This document shows positions 24,997-33,476 of a stretch of DNA of 64,000 nt, piece after piece. How positions within the stretch are numbered: position 1 is the stretch's first letter; each line of letters starts with the position of its first letter. The translations under genes and the position numbers were made by a program. The stretch spans positions 1 to 64,000 of the forward strand of contig NZ_CAMLHC010000038.1 of the NCBI RefSeq assembly GCF_946479755.1. The letters run 5' to 3'. The DNA is from an uncultured Chitinophaga sp. Lineage in GTDB: Bacteria; Bacteroidota; Bacteroidia; Chitinophagales; Chitinophagaceae. A model generated the notes under the pieces. It was given only the letters and a program-made list of their open reading frames with translations, ran no database searches and had not been told where the DNA came from.

Positions 24997-25080
24997 CAAC
25001 AAGAATTTAAAAAAAATACATCATGATGCAGATAAGCAGCGGGTTATGCTACTGTAACGGGAATACCGAAGGCACGACTC

Positions 25081-25329
25081 TTAGTTGCGGTGAATAATAA
25101 ACTCAAAAGGCTTATGTGCTTTACGTGAAATTGCTTTCTCCAGCACCGATCGTTTGCTGGTGATTCTGCTTTTGTTGCAATCTACTACTTCCATTACTGC
25201 GCACAGATAATCCATTGTTTCAATTAAAGACAACATCTCGCTGATTTGCCTTACAGCAGACTGGATCTGCTGTTCTGTGTACCTATCTTCATGTAGCAGG
25301 ATCAATAAATCTCTATCTACCGGTTTCAT
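25081..25329 (-). CDS. Small hypothetical protein
   Basis: An 82-residue, mostly helical protein without signal peptide or membrane segment; DRYTEQQIQSAVRQISEMLS and SLIETMDYLCAVMEVV look like two amphipathic helices, followed by a basic C-terminal part (KSRITSKRSVLEKAISRKAH). I recognise no family. It lies downstream of the tiny lipoprotein gene on the same strand. Codon use is more AT-rich than that of its neighbours. It could be a non-coding open frame, hence moderate confidence. Confidence 0.5.
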   Translation of the reverse strand: MKPVDRDLLILLHEDRYTEQQIQSAVRQISEMLSLIETMDYLCAVMEVVDCNKSRITSKRSVLEKAISRKAHKPFEFIIHRN

Positions 25330-25436
25330 GAAAAAAATTTTGACTGTTCCCCGAAATAATTGTTTGGCCAGGTTTTCATGGGATAATCCAAAAAAGATAA
25401 GGTAAAATCATTTCAATGTTGTGTCAGGTGTGCCTC

Positions 25437-25559
25437 TTAGTGCATTCGTTTTTTGTTCATAGTGGGACATCCGCAATCATTCTTCTTAAACACTTTGCAA
25501 CCTGTCATCGTTATACTTCCACAAAGAAAAAAGATCACCATCCATTTAAGCCTTTTCAT
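25437..25559 (-). CDS. Tiny Cys-rich lipoprotein (40 residues)
   Basis: The minus strand encodes a 40-residue protein: a basic N-terminus and hydrophobic core (MKRLKWMVIFFLCGSITM) ending in a lipobox TGC with Cys21, then a short mature part of 20 residues, KVFKKNDCGCPTMNKKRMH after the lipidated Cys. The CGCP motif in such a miniature lipoprotein is a pattern I have met in Bacteroidota genomes next to envelope genes, but no function is known to me. The size makes it easy to miss in automatic annotation. Start is the ATG at 25559, stop TAA at 25437. Confidence 0.72.
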   Translation of the reverse strand: MKRLKWMVIFFLCGSITMTGCKVFKKNDCGCPTMNKKRMH

Positions 25560-25672
25560 AATGCTAGTTAAAATACTTCCGGTTAAATATAAATCCTTCC
25601 CTAATTAGTTTACCTTTTCTTAACAATCACCCTTTGTAATTTAAGCTAAATTCGCAAAAAAATTCAATTTAT

Positions 25673-26770
25673 TTGTCCACAATCCAGCCTCCCGTAAAAA
25701 TTTTAACAGTGCCTCTGGACTGGGGCCTGGGACACGCCACCCGCGACATTCCCCTCATCTATGAAATGCTAAACGCAGGCGCCCAGGTTTTTATTGCCGC
25801 CGAAGGCAAACATGCCGCACTGCTGAAACAGGAATTTCCGGAAATTACCATTTTACCGCTCCCCGGATACCGCATCCAATATGCACAGAAAGGTAAGTTC
25901 TTCGGAATGAAGATCATACAACAAATTCCCAAGATATATAATGCGGTGAAATACGAGCAGCGGTGGCTCAAAAAGATCGTAAAAGAATATCAGATAGACG
26001 CCGTCATCTCGGACAACCGTTTCGGACTGTCCCATAAAGACATCCCTACGGTGTTCATCACCCATCAGCTCCTGATCAAAACCCCTTTCGGCGGCTGGAT
26101 TGAGCGAACACTGCAGAAAATCAACTATAACTTCATCCGTAAATACAGCGCCTGCTGGATCCCGGACTTCGCCGGCGACAACAATCTCTCCGGTGAACTG
26201 GCCCATCCGGCAAAACTCCCGCCCAATACCACGTACATCGGCTGTCTCAGCCGATTTGAACCGCAACCGGACGTCGAAAAAAAATACGACCTCCTCGTAC
26301 TCATCTCAGGACCGGAACCCCAGCGCACCAACCTGGAAAAACTGGTACTGGAGCAGGTGAAAGACCTCTCCCTGAAGGCCCTGATCGTCAGCGGTAAACC
26401 AGGAACGCCTTTTCACGAAGAAGTAGCGCCGGGCGTTACGCATGTTAACCATCTGAACGCCAAAGCGTTAAACGAAGCCATGCTGGCTTCCGATATGGTG
26501 CTGAGCCGCTCCGGCTATACCACCCTGATGGACCTTGTAAAGCTCAACAAAAAAGCCATCCTGGTACCCACACCTGGCCAGTCGGAACAGGTATACCTCG
26601 GGGAATACCTCATGGAAAAAGGGTATTTCTATTCTGTGGTACAGGAAAAATTTGACCTGAAGACGGCCCTGGAGGAGGCTGCCCGCTTTCCGTTCAAATC
26701 CTTCCAGCACGAAGAGGACATGTCGCTTTACAGGGAAGTAGTCAGACAATTTGTCCAAAAACTACGCTGA
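25673..26770 (+). CDS. Glycosyltransferase of GT-B fold (MJ1255/MurG-like)
   Basis: A 365-residue GT-B glycosyltransferase-like protein. The N-terminal domain begins VKILTVPLDWGLGHATRDIP, with the GLGHATR loop typical of the MJ1255-like and MurG-like families; the C-terminal domain contains SGPEPQRTNLEKLVL and the donor-site region SRSGYTTLMDLVKLNKKAILVPTPGQSEQ. Donor and acceptor unknown. The only start that keeps the full N-terminal strand is a TTG at 25673; a GTG at 25709 would cut it. It stands alone, with a convergent ArsC/Spx-like gene behind it. Confidence 0.85.
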   Translation: MSTIQPPVKILTVPLDWGLGHATRDIPLIYEMLNAGAQVFIAAEGKHAALLKQEFPEITILPLPGYRIQYAQKGKFFGMKIIQQIPKIYNAVKYEQRWLKKIVKEYQIDAVISDNRFGLSHKDIPTVFITHQLLIKTPFGGWIERTLQKINYNFIRKYSACWIPDFAGDNNLSGELAHPAKLPPNTTYIGCLSRFEPQPDVEKKYDLLVLISGPEPQRTNLEKLVLEQVKDLSLKALIVSGKPGTPFHEEVAPGVTHVNHLNAKALNEAMLASDMVLSRSGYTTLMDLVKLNKKAILVPTPGQSEQVYLGEYLMEKGYFYSVVQEKFDLKTALEEAARFPFKSFQHEEDMSLYREVVRQFVQKLR

Positions 26771-26836
26771 TGGCCATGATTATTGCTGATTGTCCTGACC
26801 GCCTACCAGGGAAACCAGCAATAAGCATGGTCATCA
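26768..26836. repeat. Hairpin starting on the stop codon
   Basis: Arms 26768-26791 and 26813-26836 pair at 21 of 24 positions around a 21-nt loop. The left arm begins with the TGA stop of the glycosyltransferase gene and the right arm ends 3 nt before the stop of the convergent gene. Its word (TGATGGCCATGATTATTGCT) is shared with 15776-15943. Confidence 0.85.
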
Positions 26837-26839
26837 CAG

Positions 26840-27169
26840 TTACATATTTTTCACTTCCGCCCCAATGTAAATCCTGTTTCCGGAAATACCCACCGGCCTT
26901 TTCAGGAAAGAATATTCCGCTAATATCAGGTCCCGGTAATCCTGCTCCGTCAGGTTTTTCTCATGAAGTCCCATTGGCCTGTATTTCTGGGACCTCCGGC
27001 TGAAAAGGGCTTCATAACTGCCGGCCAGCGCATGCATCTCGTCCAGTTGCCCGGGCGTGATTTTTTCCGTTTTGATGTCCTGCAGCTCCATCCCCCTTTC
27101 TTTGGCTTTTATTTCTTCCAGGATTTTTTTGCAGGTATTGCAGGTCGACAAATGATATATCTTGTTCAT
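26840..27169 (-). CDS. ArsC/Spx-family thioredoxin-fold protein
   Basis: A 109-residue protein of the ArsC/Spx family. CNTC at residues 10-13 gives a CxxC-type redox site (YHLSTCNTCKKILEEIK), and FLKRPVGISGNRIYIG near the C-terminus matches the family RP motif. Arsenate reductases of this family and Spx-like regulators cannot be told apart from sequence of this length; many Bacteroidota copies are named arsenate reductase without evidence. No ars genes are nearby. Confidence 0.85.
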   Translation of the reverse strand: MNKIYHLSTCNTCKKILEEIKAKERGMELQDIKTEKITPGQLDEMHALAGSYEALFSRRSQKYRPMGLHEKNLTEQDYRDLILAEYSFLKRPVGISGNRIYIGAEVKNM

Positions 27170-27229
27170 ATGCTATGATTTATTTCCGGGTTTAAAAATA
27201 CATTCTGAACGTATATTGTGGTACTATCT

Positions 27230-27237
27230 TAATTTTG
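27230..27237 (+). promoter_or_regulatory. -7 box of polA
   Basis: TAATTTTG, an exact TAnnTTTG, lies 31 nt before the ATG at 27269. Confidence 0.55.
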
Positions 27238-27268
27238 TGCATTCAAATTAATTCTTGTAGGTTTAGTG

Positions 27269-30079
27269 ATGCAAAAGAAATTATTTTTACTGGACGCTAT
27301 GGCCCTGATTTACAGGGCTTATTACGCGCTGATCAGAAATCCCAGGCTTACCAGCACGGGCCGCAATACCAATGCCCAATTTGGTTTTACGACCACCCTG
27401 CTGGACCTTATCAATAAGGAAAAACCTACCCATCTGGCTGTTGCGTTTGACACGCATGCGCCCACCGAACGCCATACCACTTTCACCGACTATAAAGCCA
27501 ATCGCGAAGACGCTCCGGAAGATCTGCTGGACGCCCTCCCTGATATTAAACGGATCATCGAAGGGTTTAATATCCCGGTGGTGGAAATTGATGGTTACGA
27601 AGCCGACGACGTGATCGGAACGCTCGCCTGGCAGGCTGCTGACGCCGGTTACACCGTATACATGGTAACGCCCGACAAAGACTACGGCCAGCTGGTGAAA
27701 GAGAACGTATTCATCTACAAACCGCCTTACATGGGCAGCAAAGAAGAAATTCTGGGCCCGAAGGAAGTATGCGATAAATGGCAGATCAAAGACGTGCACC
27801 AGGTGATCGATATCCTCGGTCTCATGGGCGATGCAGTAGACAACATCCCCGGTATCGCCGGCGTAGGTGAAAAAACTGCCATGAAGCTGCTGGCCCAGTA
27901 CGAAACACTGGAAAACGTACTGGCCAATGCCGACGCCATCGGCGGCAAAATGGGAGAGAAGATCAAAGCCGGTCATGACAATGCCCTGCTGTCCAAAGAA
28001 CTGGCCACTATCATCACTGATGTACCGGTGACCTTCCATGAAGAAGACTTCTCCCTGACCGGTATCCATAAAGAGAAATTAACCGAGATCTTTACCGAAC
28101 TGGAATTTAAAACCCTCGGTAAAAGAGTGCTGGGAGATGGTTTCGCCTTTACCGGCGGCGCTCCGGAAGCCAAAGCCAAAGTGGTGCAGACAGATCTCTT
28201 CGGACAGGCCGTGGAAACAGCCGTGGCAGAAGAACCAGCCGAAGCTCCCAGCTTCCTCGCACCGGATAAAAACATTCACAATACTCCCCACAACTATCTG
28301 CTGATAGATACGCCGGAAAAACGCGCCGCATTGCTGGCCGACCTTCTGCAGCAACAGGAGGTGGCCTTTGATACCGAAACCACCGGTACCGATGCCAACG
28401 AAGCGGATATTGTGGGCATGAGCTTCGCCTATAAAAATGCTGAAGCCTATTACATCCCCCTGCCGGCGGATTACGACGCCGCCCGTGCCATCATGCATGA
28501 GTTCAAACCGCTGTTCGAACACCCGTCCATCACCCTGGTAGGACAGAATATCAAATACGATATGCTGGTACTGAAATGGTACGGGCTGGAAGTGACCACC
28601 GCGCTGTTCGACACCATGCTGGCCCACTACCTCATTGAGCCGGAAGGCCGCAGGAGCATGGACGCGCTCAGCGCGCAATACCTGCAGTACGAGCCGGTAG
28701 CCATCGAAACCCTGATCGGCAAAAAAGGAAAAGGACAGGGCACCATGCGCGATGTGGAAGTGGAAAAAATCAAGGAATATGCCTCCGAAGATGCAGACAT
28801 CACCCTGCAACTGAAGCATACCTTCCTGCCTATGCTGCCGGAAAAAGCAGTGGAGAAAGTATTTTACGACGTGGAAAACCCGCTGGTGAAAGTACTGACC
28901 GATATGGAGTTTGAAGGCGTACGCATTGATACCCTGGCACTGGCAGACTACTCCCGCGAACTGGAAACAGAAATCAAACGGGCAGAAGAAAGCGTATACG
29001 AACAGGCCGGCGTGAGGTTCAAACTGGCGTCTCCCAAACAACTGGGTGAAGTGCTGTTTGAAAAACTACAGCTGGACCCCAAAGCCAAGAAAACAAGAAC
29101 AGGACAATACGCTACCGGTGAAGATGTGCTGGCGAAGCTGGCCAACAAACACAAGATCGTGGATGACATCCTGATTTTCCGTGAGCTGAGCAAATTGAAA
29201 TCTACTTACGTAGATGCGTTGCCGTTAATGATCAACAAACGGACCAACCGCGTACATACCTCCTACAACCAGGCAGTAGCCGTTACCGGCCGTCTGAGCT
29301 CCAACAACCCTAACCTCCAGAATATCCCGATCCGGACAGACAGGGGGCGGGAAGTGAGAAAGGCATTCGTACCGCGCAACGAAGAATTCGTGCTGCTGTC
29401 TGCCGACTACTCGCAGATTGAGTTACGTATCATTGCAGCGATTGCGCAGGATGAGCAGATGATGATTGCTTTCCGCGAGAAAATAGATATCCATGCGGCC
29501 ACTGCGGCCAAAGTGTATAACGTGGAGCTGGACGCCGTTACTTCAGATATGCGCCGGAACGCGAAAAGCGTCAATTTCGGTATTATCTACGGGGTGAGCG
29601 CCTTCGGCCTGTCCGAAAACCTGGGCATTGCCAGAAGCGAAGCAAAAACCCTGATCGACAACTATTTCACGCAGTATCCGTCTATCAAAAAATACATGGA
29701 CGACCAGATACGATTTGCCCAAACTAACGGTTACGTACAAACGATGTTGGGACGTAAGAGATGGCTGAAAGACATCAACTCTTCCAACGCCGTAGTACGC
29801 GGCTATGCAGAAAGGAACGCGATCAATATGCCTATTCAGGGCACGGCCGCTGATATGATCAAACTGGCCATGATCTCGATCCACAAGGCGTTTAAGGAAA
29901 GGAACCTGAAATCCAGAATGATCCTGCAGGTGCATGACGAATTGGTATTTGACGCCCATCGCTCTGAACTGGAAATTATTAAACCCCTGATATTAGATTG
30001 TATGCGTAACGCGCTGCCATTGGACGTTCCCGTTGAAGCAGAAATGGGAATCGGTGAAAACTGGCTGCAGGCACACTAA
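27269..30079 (+). CDS. polA: DNA polymerase I
   Basis: A 936-residue DNA polymerase I that removes RNA primers and fills gaps in replication and repair. Three parts are visible: the 5'-3' exonuclease (about 1-290, with ALIYRAYYAL, EADDVIGTLA and VDNIPGIAGVGEKTA), the 3'-5' exonuclease (about 340-510, with FDTETTGTD and YASEDADITL, so the proofreading acidic residues are kept) and the polymerase (about 560-936: motif A DYSQIELRIIA, motif B RRNAKSVNFGIIYG, motif C VHDELVFD). A GTG one codon earlier is possible but the ATG is preferred. Single gene with its own promoter. Confidence 0.97.
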   Translation: MQKKLFLLDAMALIYRAYYALIRNPRLTSTGRNTNAQFGFTTTLLDLINKEKPTHLAVAFDTHAPTERHTTFTDYKANREDAPEDLLDALPDIKRIIEGFNIPVVEIDGYEADDVIGTLAWQAADAGYTVYMVTPDKDYGQLVKENVFIYKPPYMGSKEEILGPKEVCDKWQIKDVHQVIDILGLMGDAVDNIPGIAGVGEKTAMKLLAQYETLENVLANADAIGGKMGEKIKAGHDNALLSKELATIITDVPVTFHEEDFSLTGIHKEKLTEIFTELEFKTLGKRVLGDGFAFTGGAPEAKAKVVQTDLFGQAVETAVAEEPAEAPSFLAPDKNIHNTPHNYLLIDTPEKRAALLADLLQQQEVAFDTETTGTDANEADIVGMSFAYKNAEAYYIPLPADYDAARAIMHEFKPLFEHPSITLVGQNIKYDMLVLKWYGLEVTTALFDTMLAHYLIEPEGRRSMDALSAQYLQYEPVAIETLIGKKGKGQGTMRDVEVEKIKEYASEDADITLQLKHTFLPMLPEKAVEKVFYDVENPLVKVLTDMEFEGVRIDTLALADYSRELETEIKRAEESVYEQAGVRFKLASPKQLGEVLFEKLQLDPKAKKTRTGQYATGEDVLAKLANKHKIVDDILIFRELSKLKSTYVDALPLMINKRTNRVHTSYNQAVAVTGRLSSNNPNLQNIPIRTDRGREVRKAFVPRNEEFVLLSADYSQIELRIIAAIAQDEQMMIAFREKIDIHAATAAKVYNVELDAVTSDMRRNAKSVNFGIIYGVSAFGLSENLGIARSEAKTLIDNYFTQYPSIKKYMDDQIRFAQTNGYVQTMLGRKRWLKDINSSNAVVRGYAERNAINMPIQGTAADMIKLAMISIHKAFKERNLKSRMILQVHDELVFDAHRSELEIIKPLILDCMRNALPLDVPVEAEMGIGENWLQAH

Positions 30080-30090
30080 TTTAATTTGCA

Positions 30091-30182
30091 CATTTTTTCA
30101 TTTTGATATTTGGTTTTGACGTGCGGAAGAAGCCGTTTACCCCGCGGCATTTCCCACCGACAAATATCAAAATGAAAAAGTG
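30091..30182. repeat. 22-bp stem hairpin after polA
   Basis: Arms 30091-30112 and 30161-30182 (CATTTTGATATTTG words) pair at all 22 positions, one of them G-T, around a 48-nt GC-rich loop; weaker pairing continues outward to about 30082 and 30190. It separates polA from a co-directional acetyltransferase gene. Confidence 0.85.
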
Positions 30183-30225
30183 TTTAAATGTTGTATTTCC
30201 CAAAACAGTTTACTAGTTTCAAAAC

Positions 30226-30771
30226 ATGATCCAAACTCCTCGACTACAATTGTTGCCTTGCACATTGCAGCATTTTGAGTCGCTATTACAGGGCAATGAT
30301 ACACTGGCCGACCTTCTTGGTATTTCCGTGCCGGAAGGGTGGACAGAATATCCCGAAATGGTGCTGGTAGCATATGATAAATTACGCAACGATCCTTCCA
30401 TGCTGGGATGGTTCTTTTACCTTGTTATCCACCGGGAAGACAAACGCCTGATAGGCGCCGGCGGATTCAAAGGCAAACCCAATCACCAGGGGCTCGTTGA
30501 AATGGGCTATGAAATCACTGCAGATTACCGCGAGCAGGGCCTCGGCTCTGAAATGGCGCAGGCGCTTGTCCGCTTCGCTTTCGGCCATTCGTACGTTAAA
30601 AAAGTAATCGCCCACACAGAAGAAGAATATAACGCCTCCGTTAAAATATTACAAAAAGCAGGAATGCGATTTGTCGGCACTGTTAAAAACAAAGAAAACG
30701 AAGACCTCTGGGAATGGGAGGTCACCAGGGAACAATACCAGGAACAACAAAATCCTGTACAAAAGCTGTAG
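30226..30771 (+). CDS. GNAT N-acetyltransferase
   Basis: A 181-residue GNAT-fold acetyltransferase of the RimJ/RimL group: IQTPRLQLLPCTLQHFESL at the start, HREDKRLIGAGGFKGKP, the acetyl-CoA loop region YEITADYREQGLGSEMAQAL, and AHTEEEYNASVKILQKAGM. Substrate not determinable. It has an A/T-rich leader after the hairpin behind polA but no exact promoter box. Confidence 0.87.
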   Translation: MIQTPRLQLLPCTLQHFESLLQGNDTLADLLGISVPEGWTEYPEMVLVAYDKLRNDPSMLGWFFYLVIHREDKRLIGAGGFKGKPNHQGLVEMGYEITADYREQGLGSEMAQALVRFAFGHSYVKKVIAHTEEEYNASVKILQKAGMRFVGTVKNKENEDLWEWEVTREQYQEQQNPVQKL

Positions 30772-30819
30772 CAAGCTCCGTTCATCCATCTTTTTCCGGG
30801 TGGAATACCCCGATTCCCT

Positions 30820-30827
30820 TATTTTTG
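30820..30827 (+). promoter_or_regulatory. -7 box of the C1 peptidase gene
   Basis: TATTTTTG, an exact TAnnTTTG, 28 nt upstream of the ATG at 30856. Confidence 0.55.
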
Positions 30828-30855
30828 GCCCTTGTCTAAAACCTGTCTTAACAAC

Positions 30856-31998
30856 ATGAAGAAATGGATGTTCAGCGCTGCCATGCTGTGCAGTACTGCT
30901 GTATTTGCCCAAACAAGCACCAATGCGGACGGTAGCCGCTACCAGTTTTCCGTTATTAAAAATATGGACGCAGGAGATGTACAGAACCAGGGCCGCACCG
31001 GCACCTGCTGGTCTTTCTCCGGCCTCTCCTTTTTTGAATCTGAACTGCTCCGCAGCGGTAAAGGCAAAGGCCTGAACCTCAGCGAAATGTTCGTTGTCCG
31101 CAAAATGTACCCGCTGAAAGCAGCCAACTATGTAAGAATGCACGGTCGCGCCAACTTCGGTGAAGGCGGCGGTTTCCCCGACGATCTGCTGTGCCTGCGC
31201 GAATACGGACTGGTGCCGCAGAGCGCTTACGATGGCAACAAAGGCAAAATGTACAACCACGCTGAAATGGAAGGCCTGCTGGAAGGCATGGTAAAAACCA
31301 TCGGCAACGCCAACGGTACCATCAACCCCGACTGGCAGAAAGCATTTGACGGGGTACTGAACGCCTACATGGGCGACGCACCGGAAAAATTCCAGTATAA
31401 CGGAAAATCCTACACACCGCAGTCCTTCGCCAAAGAACTCGGCCTGAGCGCCGACGACTACGTGCTGATCTCTTCCTTCACCCACCACCCGTACAACAGC
31501 CAGTTCGTACTGGAAGTACCGGACAACTGGAACTGGGAGAAAGTATACAACGTAACCCTCGACGACTTTAACCGCATCGCGGAAACAGCCGTTACCAACG
31601 GTTATACCCTCGCATGGGCCGCCGACGTAAGCGAAAAAGGCTTCAACTTCAAAGACGGCCTCGCCATCGTTCCGGATAAAGACTGGGCCGATATGTCTGC
31701 AGAAGAAAGGAAAAACATGTTCCTCGAACCTGTTAAAGAAAAAACCATCACCCCGGAAGTACGCCAGCTCGCCTTCGATAACTTCGAAACACAGGACGAC
31801 CACGGCATGCACATCGTAGGCATCGTGAAAGACCAGAACGGCAACAAATATTTCCGCGTGAAAAACTCCTGGGGCACCGATAACTTCGGCCAGGGCTACT
31901 TCTACGCTTCTATGCCGTACTTCTCTTATAAAACCACCTGCTTTATGGTGAACAAAAAAGCACTGCCGGCTGATATCGCGAAAAAATTAAAACTCTAA
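30856..31998 (+). CDS. Secreted C1 peptidase (aminopeptidase C/bleomycin hydrolase type)
   Basis: A 380-residue papain-fold cysteine peptidase with a signal peptide (MKKWMFSAAMLCSTAVFAQ). The catalytic triad is recognisable: Cys in NQGRTGTCWSFSGLSFFESEL, His in DDHGMHIVGIVKD and Asn in FRVKNSWGTDN; the Gln of the oxyanion hole precedes the Cys. The arrangement is that of the bleomycin hydrolase/PepC group (M/H spacing and long insert) but exported, so it likely degrades peptides in the periplasm. The start at 30856 is preferred since the frame upstream encodes no signal peptide. It is followed by a strong terminator. Confidence 0.9.
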   Translation: MKKWMFSAAMLCSTAVFAQTSTNADGSRYQFSVIKNMDAGDVQNQGRTGTCWSFSGLSFFESELLRSGKGKGLNLSEMFVVRKMYPLKAANYVRMHGRANFGEGGGFPDDLLCLREYGLVPQSAYDGNKGKMYNHAEMEGLLEGMVKTIGNANGTINPDWQKAFDGVLNAYMGDAPEKFQYNGKSYTPQSFAKELGLSADDYVLISSFTHHPYNSQFVLEVPDNWNWEKVYNVTLDDFNRIAETAVTNGYTLAWAADVSEKGFNFKDGLAIVPDKDWADMSAEERKNMFLEPVKEKTITPEVRQLAFDNFETQDDHGMHIVGIVKDQNGNKYFRVKNSWGTDNFGQGYFYASMPYFSYKTTCFMVNKKALPADIAKKLKL

Positions 31999-32055
31999 TC
32001 TCCGGAAGTCAGGCACTACTGCCTGATACCGGTCAGCGTTTTCAACTGACTTTTT

Positions 32056-32090
32056 AAAGGGGCTTCCTACGGGTAAGCCCCTTTGTTTTT
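32056..32090 (+). terminator. Rho-independent terminator of the C1 peptidase gene
   Basis: A perfect 10-bp stem (AAAGGGGCTT at 32056-32065 with AAGCCCCTTT at 32075-32084), 9-nt loop, then GTTTTTT. Confidence 0.92.
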
Positions 32091-32330
32091 TGAGCCCTTG
32101 CCTAATACTGCCTATCACACCCGGCGCCTGTACGTCATCGCAGCCCGCGGCCTGGTCATCCCATTTCCAGCCATCGCTAAATCACCCTGGTATGAGTTGC
32201 GTTAGTCTGCGCACTGGTCATCACCTCTCTAACCGCAGTATTCCCTCCGGTTTCCCCCACATGCCCCACCCGGATAACCCGAACACCAACTGGCTATTTT
32301 TTCCAATAAACGAGTTGTTTTTTATGTGAA
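32091..32330. other. Gene-free, GC-rich stretch before orphan operators
   Basis: This stretch of about 240 bp has an open frame on the plus strand (TTG start, 79 codons) with a composition rich in Pro, Ser and His, no signal peptide and no similarity I can recognise. It looks like non-coding or decayed sequence. Together with the following operators the gap between 32091 and 32413 holds no supported gene. Confidence 0.5.
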
Positions 32331-32375
32331 ATATTTATTTGACAAAGTCAAATAAATATATTTGATTAAGTCAAA
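32331..32375 (+). promoter_or_regulatory. Tandem palindromic MarR-type operators, no target gene
   Basis: Two 15-bp palindromes, TTTGACAAAGTCAAA (32338-32352) and TTTGATTAAGTCAAA (32361-32375), have centres 23 bp apart. The first is embedded in a 29-bp palindrome (13-bp arms from 32331 to 32359). An exact TAnnTTTG box (TATATTTG, 32357-32364) lies between them on the plus strand, with TTTG of the first palindrome upstream. The size and symmetry suit a MarR-family dimer. Both neighbouring genes end, and do not begin, on this side, so the site has no obvious target. Confidence 0.6.
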
Positions 32376-32413
32376 CAATCATCTATAGTAGATTATTTTA
32401 CAATAAATTGCAA

Positions 32414-32845
32414 CTATTTTCCTTCTTGTCGCTGTGTGAGATCATAACTTCCCAACCTTACTTTCACCGGGATGCCGGTTTGTTTCTGCCAAACCCATTC
32501 CTTCTTACAGAAAAAACCAAAATGTTGGTCATAGTAAGCGTGACTGGTCATCAAACAGGCTGGTGAGGGAGGGAGAGAGGACGCAGGGGAAGGGGCTGTT
32601 CGCTGCAGGAGATTATCATTGGAGCGGCCATCTTTTGAAAGCCGGTTGAAAAAGAAGCTTCCAAAAGAGACCTTATCGGCCAGGAGACCGTTCGCAGGGA
32701 GGCCACCGAAAAACAGCCGGCCGGAGTCTGCAACCAGCCATACCTGTTTGCCGGACACCAGCGCCTCCGTAATCTTACCGGATGATACCTGTGCCTGTAA
32801 CGATACAGGCCCTATCATCAAACAACCGATCATCCACCATTTCAT
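32414..32845 (-). CDS. Secreted hypothetical protein
   Basis: A 143-residue exported protein with a signal peptide (MKWWMIGCLMIGPVSLQAQ). The mature part starts with SSGKITEALVSGKQVWLVAD and contains a Ser/Pro-rich stretch (about 80-96); the end, VWQKQTGIPVKVRLGSYDL, has strand character. No family recognised. The frame is open to 32893, into the upstream gene, but the signal peptide fixes the start at 32845, 13 nt after the stop of the YciO/TsaC-like gene, with which it is probably co-transcribed. Confidence 0.65.
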   Translation of the reverse strand: MKWWMIGCLMIGPVSLQAQVSSGKITEALVSGKQVWLVADSGRLFFGGLPANGLLADKVSFGSFFFNRLSKDGRSNDNLLQRTAPSPASSLPPSPACLMTSHAYYDQHFGFFCKKEWVWQKQTGIPVKVRLGSYDLTQRQEGK

Positions 32846-32858
32846 CTTATAAAATATT

Positions 32859-33476
32859 TCAGGTAATCGCTTCATAGCTACCGATACCTTCACGTATCAG
32901 TTCGGGTTCCGGACCGGTACAGTCCACCACCGTGGAAAAACCCATTCCGCCGGGTCCACCGTCCACTACAATATCCACCACCTTTCCGAATTTCTCATAA
33001 ATGATTTCCGGGTCCGTATATTCTTCCACGTAGTGGTCAACCGGAAGCGTGGTACTCATCAGCGGATTGTCCAGTTCATGCACAATCGTCCGGCAGATGT
33101 TATTGTCCGGCACCCTGATACCTACCGTGTCTTTCTTGGTTTTTAACAGCTTCGGTACCATCTTGCTGGCGGGCAGGATAAACGTATACGGGCCGGGCAG
33201 CGCTTTCTTCAGCATCCTGAATACCGGGGTGTCCACACTCTTGGCATAATCCGAGAGATGGCTCAGGTCATAACAGATAAAGGAAAAATGCGCCTTTTTA
33301 GGATCGATCTGTTTAATGCGCGCAATGCGCTCTATCGCTTTGTGCTGGGTAATATCACAGCCCAACCCGTAAACGGTATCTGTAGGATAGATAATGATAC
33401 CTCCATCCTTCAGACATTCCACGATCGTTTTTATATGGCGGGGATTCGGATTATCCGGGTGAACATTTAACAGCAT
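32859..33476 (-). CDS. Sua5/YciO/YrdC-family protein (YciO-like)
   Basis: A 205-residue YrdC-fold protein. The opening HPDNPNPRHIKTIVECLKDG and IIYPTDTVYGLGCDI, followed by RIARIKQIDPKKAHFSFIC and PGPYTFILPASKMVPKLL, match E. coli YciO more closely than TsaC. Family members make threonylcarbamoyl-AMP for the t6A modification of tRNA; whether the YciO branch does so is less certain, but if no other TsaC exists in the genome this would be the enzyme. It ends VREG-like (LIREGIGSYEAI). The ATG at 33476 is chosen by alignment; the frame is open to 33524. Confidence 0.85.
   Translation of the reverse strand: MLLNVHPDNPNPRHIKTIVECLKDGGIIIYPTDTVYGLGCDITQHKAIERIARIKQIDPKKAHFSFICYDLSHLSDYAKSVDTPVFRMLKKALPGPYTFILPASKMVPKLLKTKKDTVGIRVPDNNICRTIVHELDNPLMSTTLPVDHYVEEYTDPEIIYEKFGKVVDIVVDGGPGGMGFSTVVDCTGPEPELIREGIGSYEAIT

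Noticed and set aside
32090..32329. 79-codon plus-strand frame after the terminator at 32056
   Set aside because: It begins inside the terminator tail with a non-ATG codon, has biased Pro/Ser/His composition and no promoter or ribosome site.
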